Below are positions 1-9,036 of a stretch of 64,000 bases of DNA, one piece after another (the stretch's first letter is position 1; the number at the start of each line of letters is the position of its first letter). A program made the position numbers and the translations under genes. Location: NCBI GenBank assembly GCA_030374735.1, contig JASCIV010000003.1, positions 1-64,000 of the forward strand. The letters run 5' to 3'. A model generated the notes under the pieces. That model made no database searches, was not told the DNA's origin, and worked only from the letters and a program-made list of their open reading frames with translations. Source of the stretch: Gracilaria caudata (taxonomy: Eukaryota; Rhodophyta; Florideophyceae; Gracilariales; Gracilariaceae).

Positions 1-395
1 GAGACAGGGTAAATACTGGGCGGGAGCACGAGAGCGACAGCGCGTGCGCGAAGCGGGGTAGAGTAACGGCGTGGCACGGAAGCGCAAGCACAGTGTGGAG
101 GGGGCAAGGGCCGTTGTCAAGCAGCGCCAGTCCGAGGGAGATCTACGGAAGTGGCAGCGATGCGCGCGCTCTTTTCCGCGTTTTTGTACAGCGCGCACGC
201 GTGCACCACGCGCGCCGTCACGCACTGCGCGCGCCCCGATAGGCCCGCGTGGGCGGCGCTCGCACGTTTGCCGCGCACGTTTGAGCCGGGCCGATGCGTA
301 CGTGTCGGGTGCTGAGCGGCGCGATGGCGACGTGCGCGCCGCGCGTGCGCCGCGCTCGCTGCCGACGGCGCCGTGACGCGCGGTCACACTGATGC
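1..395. other. GC-rich upstream segment without a recognised gene
   Basis: The stretch is dominated by gcgc and cgcg words and is far more GC-rich than the DNA after about 1.4 kb. It lies directly upstream of the RNase HII reading frame and probably holds its promoter and 5' leader. An open frame at 71-376 gives an Arg/Ala-rich low-complexity protein, as expected of GC-rich noncoding DNA, so I do not call it a gene. Confidence 0.5.
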
Positions 396-1329
396 GTGCG
401 AGATTACACGCCCGCACGCGCTGGCGAAAGCGCGAGCGGCTGTGGCGTACAGAGCAGCGTGTTCAGCATGGCGTGGCTTCCGCCCGTCTTCGTCGCGCCG
501 CCGCAGCCGCCTCTGAAGCGCGCGCGCGCGTGTGCGCGAGGCGCAAGCGCGCGACATAGGGGCTGGAACATGCGCGCGTCGGCAGAGACAATGGCGCGCC
601 GCGCCGCGCTGCAGCGCTGCGCTGCGCGCTTGCCGGCTCGCCCCGAGCGCTTCATTGCCGGGTGCGACGAGGCCGTAAGTCGTCCTTGACCCCTTTTCTC
701 GTTTCGAGCAGTGTCTCCTTCTGACGCCCCAGCTTCGCTCGCTATCTTTTGTGCAGGGGGCTGGTGCCTTGGCGGGCCCGCTGGTGGCCGCCGCCGTCAT
801 GCTTGACTCGCGCTCTCCGGCAGCCACCCACCCACTTCATCCGCTCCTCGACGACTCCAAACGCCTGTCGCAACTGCAGCGGCAGCGCGTGTTCGCCCAC
901 ATTTTTGACCATCCCGCGCTCAGTGTGGCGCACTGCATTGTGTCGCCCGCGTTTATTGACGAACACAACGTGCTCAATGCGCGTCTCGCCGCCATGCGCG
1001 ACTCTGTTTTGTTGCTTCCTTCCTCACCGCAGCTGCTGTTCGTGGACGGTCATCTCGCCTTGCCGCGGCTGTCTTGTCCGCAGCGAACCGTCGTGCGCGC
1101 TGATTCGAGCATCAGTCTGGTGGCCGCAGCAAGTATCGTCGCCAAAGTGTTGCGCGACGATTTGATGCGCCACTATGCGGAACAGTATCCGCACTACGCC
1201 TTCGAGCGCAACGTAGGATACCCCACTAAGCACCATCGTCTAGCTCTAGGTAAGCACGGACCGTGCCCCATTCACAGGCTCTCGTTCAAACCGGTTCGTG
1301 ATGCGGCTGAAAGTCTAAGCGCTACTTGA
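396..1329 (+). CDS. rnhB: Bacterial-type ribonuclease HII, one intron
   Basis: This enzyme nicks the RNA strand at ribonucleotides embedded in DNA. Exon 1 is 396-674, a GTAAGT...GTGCAG intron is 675-756, and exon 2 is 757-1329; the join keeps frame and restores the active-site block IAGCDEA/GAGALAGPLVAAAV. Further signatures are the third carboxylate in LFVDGH, the RADSSISLVAAASIVAKVLRDD block with the last catalytic Asp, and the C-terminal GPCPIHRLSFKPV, which is typical of bacterial HII rather than eukaryotic RNase H2A. An Arg/Ala-rich N-terminal region of about 80 residues before the core could be an organellar presequence; Met-25 (MAWLPP...) or Met-55 are alternative starts. Oddity: the usual GRG substrate-recognition motif reads GAG. 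The spliceosomal intron shows that the gene is nuclear. Confidence 0.9.
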
Positions 1330-2039
1330 TCTGTCCAGTGTGTGGTCACGCCGTCATCCTCCCGCTGCGCTGTTGTCGTTTAGCTTATAAGTTAAGCCTT
1401 TCACGCACGCACTCGATTGAATCTAGTATATTCGCTGTGCTGCGTCAGCCTGGCCCGAATACTTGCATGCCTTAACAGCACGTACCCCCAGAAAGCGTCG
1501 TGCTTCTCGTCGCGCCTCTCTGCCCCGCAGCTTGGCCCACGTTAGCGCAATCAGCGAACCATCGTCCTCTCTCTTCTCTTCTACGCTGCGTCTATTGCTA
1601 ACTTACATGCCGGCTCCGCGCTGCAGTTACGAGGGTTGCCAGTAGACGTGCCACACGTTCACTCTTTCAAAGCTCGAGCACGAGCGCACTGACCCCAGCT
1701 GGCGTGTCCCACTTGCCCCGCGTAATTGCACTGTCCGCAGCAAAAGCGGAGAGCATGCGCTCCATGCGCCGCGCAGCTTGGTCGATATTCTTATTTGCGA
1801 TAAGTACTGAGTCGACGCATATTGGCCCGGTGGCCCGTTACATGCAAAACATCAACTGCACCTTGCACTCGCCCCAACCTGCGTCGTGCCCACGCAAACA
1901 TTTTCCATTGCTTCAAGGATCTATCCATGTGTGATTCCACTGCAGTCACAGTAGCGCTCTCGGTCACCTTTTGGATTGATCCACCAACATTGCGTCCGTG
2001 ATACTTCACTTCGCCGCAGTGGCCATCACGGCATCACGG

Positions 2040-2062
2040 TATGATTCCGCGGCGGAATCATA
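2040..2062. repeat. 23-bp perfect palindrome
   Basis: The arms TATGATTCCGC and GCGGAATCATA are exact reverse complements around a single central G at 2051. It could be a dimeric protein site or a cruciform. No gene lies within several hundred bases. Confidence 0.7.
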
Positions 2063-2471
2063 TTCCGCAATACAGGGTTCTGCATCCTAATAGATACCGT
2101 GATGATTTGACCAAAGCAGCTTCGTCTGACCGTTTATTATGTACAAATTCGCACCTGTTTGGCCGACACCAGACGTTGAGCGGTTCTGCCACTTGGTTAA
2201 AACTGAAAATTCCTCCATCGAACCTACACCTAAACCCCCAAACGCTTACGCCGTATGATTCATGATCATCGTGATCATGCGCCGCGGAAGACAGACCGCG
2301 TTACCCTCGGTGACCCGGTACATATCGTGCGTTGTCACCGTTTGACACATGACCGTTCATTTCTCTCTAGCAGACTTGTAAACTTCACATCTGCTTCCAA
2401 ACTAATAATAACCGCGTCCACATCTCTTGTGCAGATCGTTTTCCAACTGTCTACCTTGACCGCACCTACAG

Positions 2472-2481
2472 TACAAGGGTA
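2472..2481 (+). promoter_or_regulatory. TACRARGGTA motif (TACAAGGGTA)
   Basis: Exact copy of the intergenic 10-mer that recurs across the window. No start codon of a confident gene lies nearby; the closest gene candidate is the unrecognised minus-strand frame at 3051-3832. Confidence 0.5.
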
Positions 2482-2690
2482 ACATTAGCGGCACATCTCG
2501 TGCAGAGAACCCCTCTTTGAGATCATCCCATCAGAGATCGAACAAGCCCACACACCAACTTTCTCCTGAGAGACACACGTCACATCCCAATCTGATCATA
2601 CGAACACAAGCAGAACGGCCTTGGCGGCGGCGCCGCACACGCGTTCACGACGCCCACGCGTCGCAAGATCGCATGCGATCAACACACATC

Positions 2691-2748
2691 CACAGAAGTT
2701 CAGGATTATGTGATAGATACACCCCATAAAGCCGTTATAACGGGGTGT
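2691..2748 (+). repeat. CACAGAAGTT box followed by a hairpin
   Basis: The box CACAGAAGTT at 2691-2700 matches the head of the structured repeats at 42.5 and 43.1 kb. Nineteen bases later ACACCCC (2719-2725) pairs with GGGGTGT (2742-2748). The loop contains the palindrome CCGTTATAACGG, which could form a competing stem. Confidence 0.45.
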
Positions 2749-3050
2749 GTCGTACTGATTTACAGCTTGCATGATCTGAATTATTCTCGCATGATGAACA
2801 GGCATCTCACTAAGATCATGGCCTCGTTCACATGGGGGGTGCGATGTTAGAGGATGAGAAAGAGCGAATGTCAACGAAGACGTGGACCATAAAGATAGGA
2901 GTGTCTAGAATAGCCAACATTCCTTTGCTGGAGTGGGGCAAACTGTTCCCGAGGAATGGTTTTCAGGCGCTTACAATACAATATATCCTTGAATTCTGGA
3001 CAACGAGACTTGATGGTGGTGCAACTTGGAGAGTACGACCCAATTACTTC

Positions 3051-3832
3051 TCAGGGGGAACTCATGAATACAGCGCTCCAATTCTGGTTCTGCTCTCTCA
3101 CTGCGCTCCAGCTCGTGGAGAACTTCCCCCCTCTTCTCGTGAAGAGTGTATTCAAGCGTTCGGTGGGCTTTTTGTCCTCTCCATGTCTCGCGGGGACGAT
3201 CTTGTAGTAACGCACTAGTGTACATGCTGTGAAACCTGAACATTTGCGGCGCACTGAGCCACTCAAACGAATTAGATAAGAGAAAAATGCAATTGGTTTA
3301 TCGGCGGTTGTAGCTTTAGCAGGAACCAGAAACTTTGTCGTTCCCTCGAAAGAAGATTGATACCTTCGCACTGCTTCATTTGCTATAGATTGCATACCTG
3401 AACCTTTTGCCGTTTCATTTGGTCCATATTTCCTCCATACCATATCCATTTCCAGTTCCTTTGGTATCCTCTGAGAAGCTTTTGGAGAACTTGGCAAGAC
3501 ACAAGTACCAGTCTAGCTGTTTGTCGACAACATAGAAGTCGAGGACATTGGAGTGTGCAGATTTGGCTACGCCGAATTGGCTGGATGAAAAGAGCACACG
3601 ACGAACGTTTAACTTCCAATGCTCATCTTGCTTCGTACCCACGAAATTTTCCCCTTCAAGAATCAAGTTGAGAAAATGTCAGGTCTTGTCTTGTGAAGAC
3701 GAAAAGGACAAATGGCAAACTGAAACTGTCAGGTTACCTTGATCGAACATGTCATACACACGTTGCAACGAAGCCGTATCGAATGAACCCCCCAAGCAGA
3801 CATAACTCCATCTTGAACATTTTCTGCAAAAC
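3051..3832 (-). CDS. Possible unrecognised multi-exon gene
   Basis: Three minus-strand open segments join through plausible GT-AG introns. The first, 3832-3738, reads ...SLQRVYDMFDQ. A predicted intron at 3654-3737 (84 nt) keeps frame into GENFVGTKQDEHWKLNVRR and then FYVVDKQLDWYLCLAKFSK. A second, short intron (about 43 nt, donor after GNGY) would connect to a 3' segment that runs open to the stop at 3051 and includes TTKFLVPAKATTADK. The composition looks coding-like, but I recognise no family, and the second intron is shorter than others in the window. The 5' end is not defined. It could be a real lineage-specific gene or a decayed one. Confidence 0.3.
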
Positions 3833-4734
3833 CTGCGAAGGCGCAATTCATTAAACCCTGTCCACGATGACGTCTGGAGGATTGAAGATCGAGTGGAGTC
3901 CAAGTGTATAGTCCAGCCTTGACATGTGTCTTATCCGAAATGGGGGCACACTTCAAACAGAAGGTAGGTGCATGCACCAGCGCTGCAGGTGTAGCCAAGC
4001 TTTACTTTCGGTTCGCAATCTTCAAGTCGGAGGAGTTACCCAGCAGTGCGCCTCGAGGGGCGAAACGAAGCTACAGTCCAAAGGACAAGCTTTCAAAGTT
4101 GTTTGAGCGTGTGGTAGGCTATCAGCCAATTAAACAGCGTGCAGCTCCGCAAAACATGGCCTCTTCAATGGCCCCGTGTTCTACATTTCGGAGAACTTAC
4201 ACGAGCTCGCATTCTTCTGCTGGCGAGTTGCTGAAGAACTGTGCCCCCAGGCTCCTAGGGCAGAAAGAGCGTGCAGACTTGAGCGAGAGCCAGAAAGAGC
4301 CGACAAAACTGCCGGATGCCGAGGGTTGTCGAGGCTCGGCTGGGGAACGCGGAGGGCCGCCCGAGTAGCTTTCTACGAAGGCGTTTTGCCTTCCATTCAT
4401 TGCGCCTCCACGCATAGCCCTAATAGAACCGACAGCTTCGAACGGGCTCATGCTGGCTTTCACCAACGCTATGGCGGCAAGCACTGGTGCGGCCCTAGTC
4501 TAGCTGCGCATTGATCCGCGACCATCTCTTTCGGTTCCTCGGTAGTAGAGTCACAAGATGCGGAAAGAGCTAATTCAGTGACGAGAGATGCAGAGGAAGG
4601 AGTACTTTGAATCTTCCAGTACGCTTCGGCTCCGACTGGTAGCGCCCCATGCGTTGTAAAGGGGCCTTAGGCGCCAATATTGCCGATTTCTCTAGTAATA
4701 CAGCTTCTCTTGGTTCTTCACCGCTTCTAAAAAG
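3833..4734. other. Intergenic or undefined 5' region
   Basis: Holds the probable 5' part of the uncertain minus-strand gene at 3051-3832 and the 3' flank of the ARFRP1-like gene. Overlapping open frames on both strands at 3904-4514 show no recognisable motif. Confidence 0.35.
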
Positions 4735-5346
4735 TCATGGTATTCGCATTTCAATCTTTGGGTCACCTCCCAAGTTCTTAACCAGCCATTCCATCCCATC
4801 CACGAGTCCTACACCGGTTTCTGCAGAGCATGGTTGCACGCACTGCGGACGGTTTTCTGCGTCGGAAAGCAAGTCGAGAGCCAAACTTACTTTGACAGGG
4901 TCCATTGCGTTTTCGAGATCCTGTTTGTTGGCTAGCACCAGTAAGGGGCTGTGCTTCAGGTGTGGGCTCGCGATGAGCTTCTTCAATGTTTCTCTAGAAT
5001 CTTCCATACGCCCCATGTCCGTGGAGTCCACAACCCAGATGATTGCTTCCGCTTCAGCAACATATCGATCCCAAATTGGGCGGAGTGCTCGCGCTCCGCC
5101 AAGATCCCAGACGAGCAACTTCTCATTCGGAAAACGAAGTTTCGCAACGTTAAGACCCACAGTGGGCGTAATTCTCTTGAGAGATGCGGGGCGCGACACG
5201 GTGCCTGATTTCGAAGTCAAAGGAAAGTACAACTTCAGCCATTCAAGAATTGAAGACTTGCCAGAGGCTTCGACGCCTAACAGAGCTACGGATCGCTCGG
5301 GAACGTGGGTGAGCTCTTCATAAAAGCCTTGTGCAAGCGAAAACAT
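4735..5346 (-). CDS. ARFRP1: Arf-like small GTPase, ARFRP1/Arl3p type
   Basis: Arf-family GTPase whose relatives recruit golgins and tethering factors at the trans-Golgi. G-box motifs occur in order: P-loop GVEASGKSS, switch I TVGLN, WDLGGA, NKQD and CSAETG. The N-terminus MFSLAQGFYEE aligns with the MYTLLSGLYKY start of ARFRP1, so I start at 5346; an in-frame ATG lies three codons upstream at 5355. The spacing of WDLGG, the region around LWDKYY-like PIWDRYV, and VLANKQD with ECMVK-like GMEWLVK near the end favour ARFRP1 over ARF1 or ARL1. Oddity: the switch II catalytic glutamine (WDxGGQ) is Ala, which should slow or abolish intrinsic GTP hydrolysis. A TACGAAGGTA lies 304 bp upstream. No introns. 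Confidence 0.85.
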   Translation of the reverse strand: MFSLAQGFYEELTHVPERSVALLGVEASGKSSILEWLKLYFPLTSKSGTVSRPASLKRITPTVGLNVAKLRFPNEKLLVWDLGGARALRPIWDRYVAEAEAIIWVVDSTDMGRMEDSRETLKKLIASPHLKHSPLLVLANKQDLENAMDPVKVSLALDLLSDAENRPQCVQPCSAETGVGLVDGMEWLVKNLGGDPKIEMRIP

Positions 5347-6200
5347 TGATACCAAGACGAATTCCGCGCAGCAGACTTCCCTTCGCCCGAAAAGAAGCCT
5401 TCAACGGGAGGCCGCATGGGGAAGGGCACGAGAGCAGAAGTGTTGCCCAGAGCGGGAGGTGTGGCGAAGGACATTCAACAAGCTATGAAACTTCAGCAAG
5501 TGGCGCTCTTCGGTGTCATTGTACACGTGTGCGTCCAAACACATGAACACTGTTGAACACGGCGCCTGTCTCTCGAGACTCTCCGATGGCTGCTCCATTA
5601 GCAGCGAGCTTTGTGCAAATTTGCGGGAGCCTCCACCCGGTACCCGGTCTACGAAGGTAGGTGTCTAACCATGTCCGCTGCGACGACATCGCAAGGTGCC
5701 GAAACATTTCGGACTTCTTGAGCACAAGTCACGACGATACACTATCTTGAAGATACCCAGGCAACTCTCAGTCCGATTCACTACTGAGCAGCTGCTATGC
5801 TCCTAAGACATCCTCTGCAATAAAAATTCATTTCTTTCGTCTACCCTTGAACCTGCTCGGCCAGCACTTTATCTACTAGCTTCAACATCGTTAATGTCTA
5901 AAGAGTTAAAAAATGTGAGTATTTGTCGTTGTTCCTCCTGTCATCAATCCGACGCAGAAAGACCTTTGACGCAAATCAATCTTGTGCGTTTTATAAGCTT
6001 CAAAGCGCCTCGCTGATATGTACGAGTGTAAGCGTGATGTTGACAACAGAAAAGTATCGCAGAGGCGCAGAAACAATTGAGAAAAAAGGACGGCGCTGTC
6101 CCGAAGCTAAGTCGATACCAAAGTCGTCAACAAAGGTTAAGAGGGTTATGGAGATGAGGGCTGCATGCTCTGAACGCCCATTGACTGCGCCACTGCGCCC
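5347..6200. other. Intergenic: ARFRP1-like promoter region and TM9SF 3' flank
   Basis: No gene recognised. One TACGAAGGTA at 5650-5659 lies upstream of the minus-strand GTPase. Short open frames here have no family features. Confidence 0.5.
5650..5659 (+). promoter_or_regulatory. TACRARGGTA motif (TACGAAGGTA)
   Basis: Exact intergenic 10-mer, 304 bp upstream of the ARFRP1-like start at 5346. Confidence 0.55.
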
Positions 6201-8135
6201 CTAGTCTACTCTGATATTTGAATAGATCTTCCTTACAAACCAGAACGATGAGAAGAAACCAATTGATCCACACATGAGAGCAAACGCTGCACTGACAACC
6301 GTGCTGTACACCATAAACATCAGCGTGCTGACAAACGGCATGTGGTCCGTTGCCGCCTGCGTCCCAATGTAATACAAACTGTACAGAAACATGTACAGAC
6401 CTGCTGATGCGGATCCACCAAAAGCTTGCCACCACCATGTCCACCTCTCAGCTGCCAAGGTAAGGTAAGTAAATACGATACTCATTTCGGCACAAGTGAC
6501 GACAAGAATGGCGAACACAATGGAAAGCATACCGAACAAGTACAAGATTTGGTTCTGCCATATTGAGTTCAAGATGAACACCAACTCCATGAACACAGTT
6601 CCAAATGGCAGGATCCCGGCCAAGATCACGTACGCGCCTTGGGGAATGTTGAGAGGAGCAGCCGGAATCTGACGGGGAATCTGATTTGTGCGGCACGGGA
6701 ATTCATACGGTTTCGACTTGTAACCAACATACGCACCTGCGAATACTAGCGGAACTGAGATTCCAAACCACATGAATAACAACAGAAGCAGCGTCGTGAA
6801 TGGAACCGCTCCAGACGATCCAGATCCCCACACAAATAGGTTCAGCACGAAGAAGAGTGCGAAGGTAAGGCCCGGGAAGAGAAATGCGGAGCCCATCGTT
6901 ACGAGTTTGCGGTGCTGTCCATTTTCAAAAGATGAATACACGCGAGCAGAAGAGTATCCGCAAACAGCGGACGCCAAAACCCAAAGAGAAAGCATCGTGG
7001 TAATCAGTCCACCACGATAAGCTGGAGATAGAAATCCCAGAAGCGCAAAAAACAAAGTAATCGTAACCATCCACAAAGTTTGTGATCCAGAACCGCAGAA
7101 AATAGACAATAGGACCGGGTGCGACGGAGTTCGGAAAACATCACCGTGAACGAGTTTCCAGCCAGTGATATCCTCCTCGTCTTCTTCCTCTAGGGCATTG
7201 TATCGAGAAAAGTCACGAAGTACGGTTCGAAGCAGAACCGTTCCAACAAGCGCTGTCAAAAACAGTGAGATCATCAGCGAGTTGACAATAGAGAACCACT
7301 GAATCTGCTTGAGCTCCGGGTTCGTCTCAAGTAACTTGTCCCATCGTGTAGCCCAGCGAATGCCGGATGCAATATATTCAACATCATATGTAAAGGTGAT
7401 AGGCTGATCCTCCTTAACTTCCATAGGATCCATTCCGTTGGAAACCGGGCATGTGTGAGAAGTGGGCTTCTTATTGTTATCAAGTTTGTGGTTTACGCTG
7501 TAGGTTTCAACCTCAAAACCAACAATTCGATATCCATCCGACGAACCCGTGTCAATGTCCGCAAGCGCATTAAATGTGTCCGTCGCTTCCTTAGGATCGT
7601 TATAGAAGACTTTGAATTTAAGGTGGTTGTTAATGTAGAGTTTTCCATCATCTTCGACATGGCCAATATCGTAGCCAAAGCGAAAAGCCTCATGACGAGT
7701 GGCCGTCTCCCCCTTGATTACAACTGGCATGTTGTCCAAATTAAGGCGCACAGCATAGTCTTCTTTAATTCTCTTGCGTAGACGCTTGACTTGCTGTTTG
7801 TCGAGCTTTTTCGTGCAAAGCACTTTGCAATGAGCCGGGATTTTCATCTGAAAGTCGTACTCTGTGGGCTTCATTCTATCGCCCATTAGTACCTGGCCCA
7901 GGTTGACAGGTTTAGAGCGGAGATCTTTCTTGCTCTCTGATCCACAGAAAGGGAGAGAATAGTAATCGTAAGGGAGCTTGTTCTTGGGGGATGTGAGTTT
8001 GTTGGCCATAACTTCAAGCTCTGTTCCTTCTTCGTAACTGACTGGTGCAATACCTGGAAGATAGAACGCATGCACACATGTGACCAATAATGCCACAAGA
8101 CACGCAAGCATTGCGCAAGTCCGAGAACACATCAT
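6201..8135 (-). CDS. TM9SF: Transmembrane 9 superfamily protein (nonaspanin)
   Basis: Golgi/endosomal multispanning protein whose family helps sort membrane proteins, cell-surface glycosylation enzymes and adhesion factors. The start at 8135 (MMCSRTCAM...) is followed directly by a hydrophobic signal peptide ending near HAFYLPGIAP, a hallmark of the family; an open extension upstream to 8285 would bury the signal and is unlikely. A lumenal N-domain of about 270 residues includes the SLPFC segment. Nine hydrophobic segments follow after LVHGDVFRTP, including the conserved NIPQGAYVILAGILPFG and FGGSASAGLYMFLYSLYY stretches. The C-terminus KIYSNIRVD matches the COPI-binding KxD/E-type tail apart from Arg for Lys. 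The length of 644 residues is normal. The upstream region holds four TACRARGGTA motifs and a 28-bp palindrome. Confidence 0.96.
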   Translation of the reverse strand: MMCSRTCAMLACLVALLVTCVHAFYLPGIAPVSYEEGTELEVMANKLTSPKNKLPYDYYSLPFCGSESKKDLRSKPVNLGQVLMGDRMKPTEYDFQMKIPAHCKVLCTKKLDKQQVKRLRKRIKEDYAVRLNLDNMPVVIKGETATRHEAFRFGYDIGHVEDDGKLYINNHLKFKVFYNDPKEATDTFNALADIDTGSSDGYRIVGFEVETYSVNHKLDNNKKPTSHTCPVSNGMDPMEVKEDQPITFTYDVEYIASGIRWATRWDKLLETNPELKQIQWFSIVNSLMISLFLTALVGTVLLRTVLRDFSRYNALEEEDEEDITGWKLVHGDVFRTPSHPVLLSIFCGSGSQTLWMVTITLFFALLGFLSPAYRGGLITTMLSLWVLASAVCGYSSARVYSSFENGQHRKLVTMGSAFLFPGLTFALFFVLNLFVWGSGSSGAVPFTTLLLLLFMWFGISVPLVFAGAYVGYKSKPYEFPCRTNQIPRQIPAAPLNIPQGAYVILAGILPFGTVFMELVFILNSIWQNQILYLFGMLSIVFAILVVTCAEMSIVFTYLTLAAERWTWWWQAFGGSASAGLYMFLYSLYYIGTQAATDHMPFVSTLMFMVYSTVVSAAFALMCGSIGFFSSFWFVRKIYSNIRVD

Positions 8136-8590
8136 GGTTGCTTTCGGCAGATAGCGAAGTAACAGAACAAAAAGTGGGTTGTGGAAAATAGAAGCACTTC
8201 CTAGCGGTTTGCAGCCAATATGCGCGGATGACCAGTGAAAATGAGCGCGGCAAAGCGCAAACTGGGATGCTTTCGTTAAATACAAAAAGGCGTGGCAAAC
8301 GAAACGAATCGTTTTGACGGTGATGAGGCACAGAGAAGCTTGCGTCCCCTCGACTGGGCTCCGCGGGGATGGCTTCTGGGGAGAGAGGGGAACGCCCGGG
8401 TGTGTCTGAGGGCACGCAACAAATCGACCAGTGTCAGGAGTACTGTAGGCTGATTAAACAAAGCAGATTTCACGGTTCCAAAATGTCAGTCAACTGAGGG
8501 CCAGGTGGGCTTACCGTGCAGCTGATCGCCGATGCAGGCGCGGAAATAAACAGCTTGTGTCACCGCACCAAAATAAAATTTGTTGTATAG

Positions 8591-8699
8591 TACGAAGGTA
8601 TGAGGGATATCCCTCGTCGGTTTAGCGTTCTACCTTCGTACCCTTGTATGTTCGTTCGATCATTTCACCCAAGCCCTGTACAGAGGCACTACGAAGGTA
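8591..8699. promoter_or_regulatory. Cluster of four TACRARGGTA motifs
   Basis: Copies: TACGAAGGTA at 8591-8600 (+), TACGAAGGTA at 8631-8640 (-), TACAAGGGTA at 8639-8648 (-, sharing two bases with the previous copy) and TACGAAGGTA at 8690-8699 (+). A 14-bp palindrome at 8602-8615 sits between the first two. The cluster is 456-555 bp upstream of the TM9SF start. Confidence 0.6.
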
Positions 8700-8875
8700 C
8701 CGTCGTACTCAGTACTGTCTCTCTCACATTTGGTAGATAGATGCAGAGGGACTGCTATCTGCTGATTCGACAGTCTCCCGTGCGAACGCAATGTGTCACA
8801 ACTGCAGATGAGGTTTTCGATGCAAGGACAACACAGCACACGTCGTTTATTTTGACAAAAACGTGGTTTCATCTC

Positions 8876-8903
8876 GAATCACATGCACATGTGCATGTGA
8901 TTC
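8876..8903. repeat. 28-bp perfect palindrome
   Basis: The half GAATCACATGCACA (8876-8889) is followed at once by its exact reverse complement (8890-8903), with no spacer. It lies about 130 bp beyond the ALG7 stop codon and could be a cruciform, a bidirectional 3' signal or a dimeric binding site. Confidence 0.75.
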
Positions 8904-9036
8904 ACACGCAACTCGTTTTCAACTTTTGTTACATACGTCTGAGCCACAGGCACGATGTGTTAGTAGATGATTAGGTCAAGACACTTCTTTGTCAGTTTTC
9001 CTCACGCCCACAAATCCTGTTTCGCAGTCAATCCAG

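Larger units (their letters stand above)
1330..3050. other. Intergenic region with palindromes and one regulatory 10-mer
   Basis: No recognisable gene. GC content falls sharply after about 1.4 kb. The stretch holds a 23-bp palindrome (2040-2062), a hairpin built on CATGATCA (2261-2279), one TACAAGGGTA (2472-2481), and a CACAGAAGTT box (2691-2700) followed by a hairpin (2719-2748). Open frames here are short and unlike known proteins. Confidence 0.5.
8136..9036. other. Intergenic: motif-dense TM9SF upstream region
   Basis: No gene recognised. It lies between the 5' end of TM9SF and the 3' end of ALG7, both on the minus strand. It contains four TACRARGGTA copies in 109 bp (8591-8699), a 14-bp palindrome GAGGGATATCCCTC (8602-8615) among them, and a 28-bp perfect palindrome at 8876-8903. 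Confidence 0.6.

Noticed and set aside
71..376. 101-codon frame at the left edge
   Set aside because: Arg/Ala low-complexity product expected from GC-rich DNA on either strand; no family features.
1463..2729. Series of 60-76-codon frames
   Set aside because: Short, in several frames, no start context, splice partner or family similarity; background frames in gene-free DNA.
4649..5323. 224-codon plus-strand frame
   Set aside because: Lies antisense to the ARFRP1-like gene, whose motifs are clear; a shadow frame.
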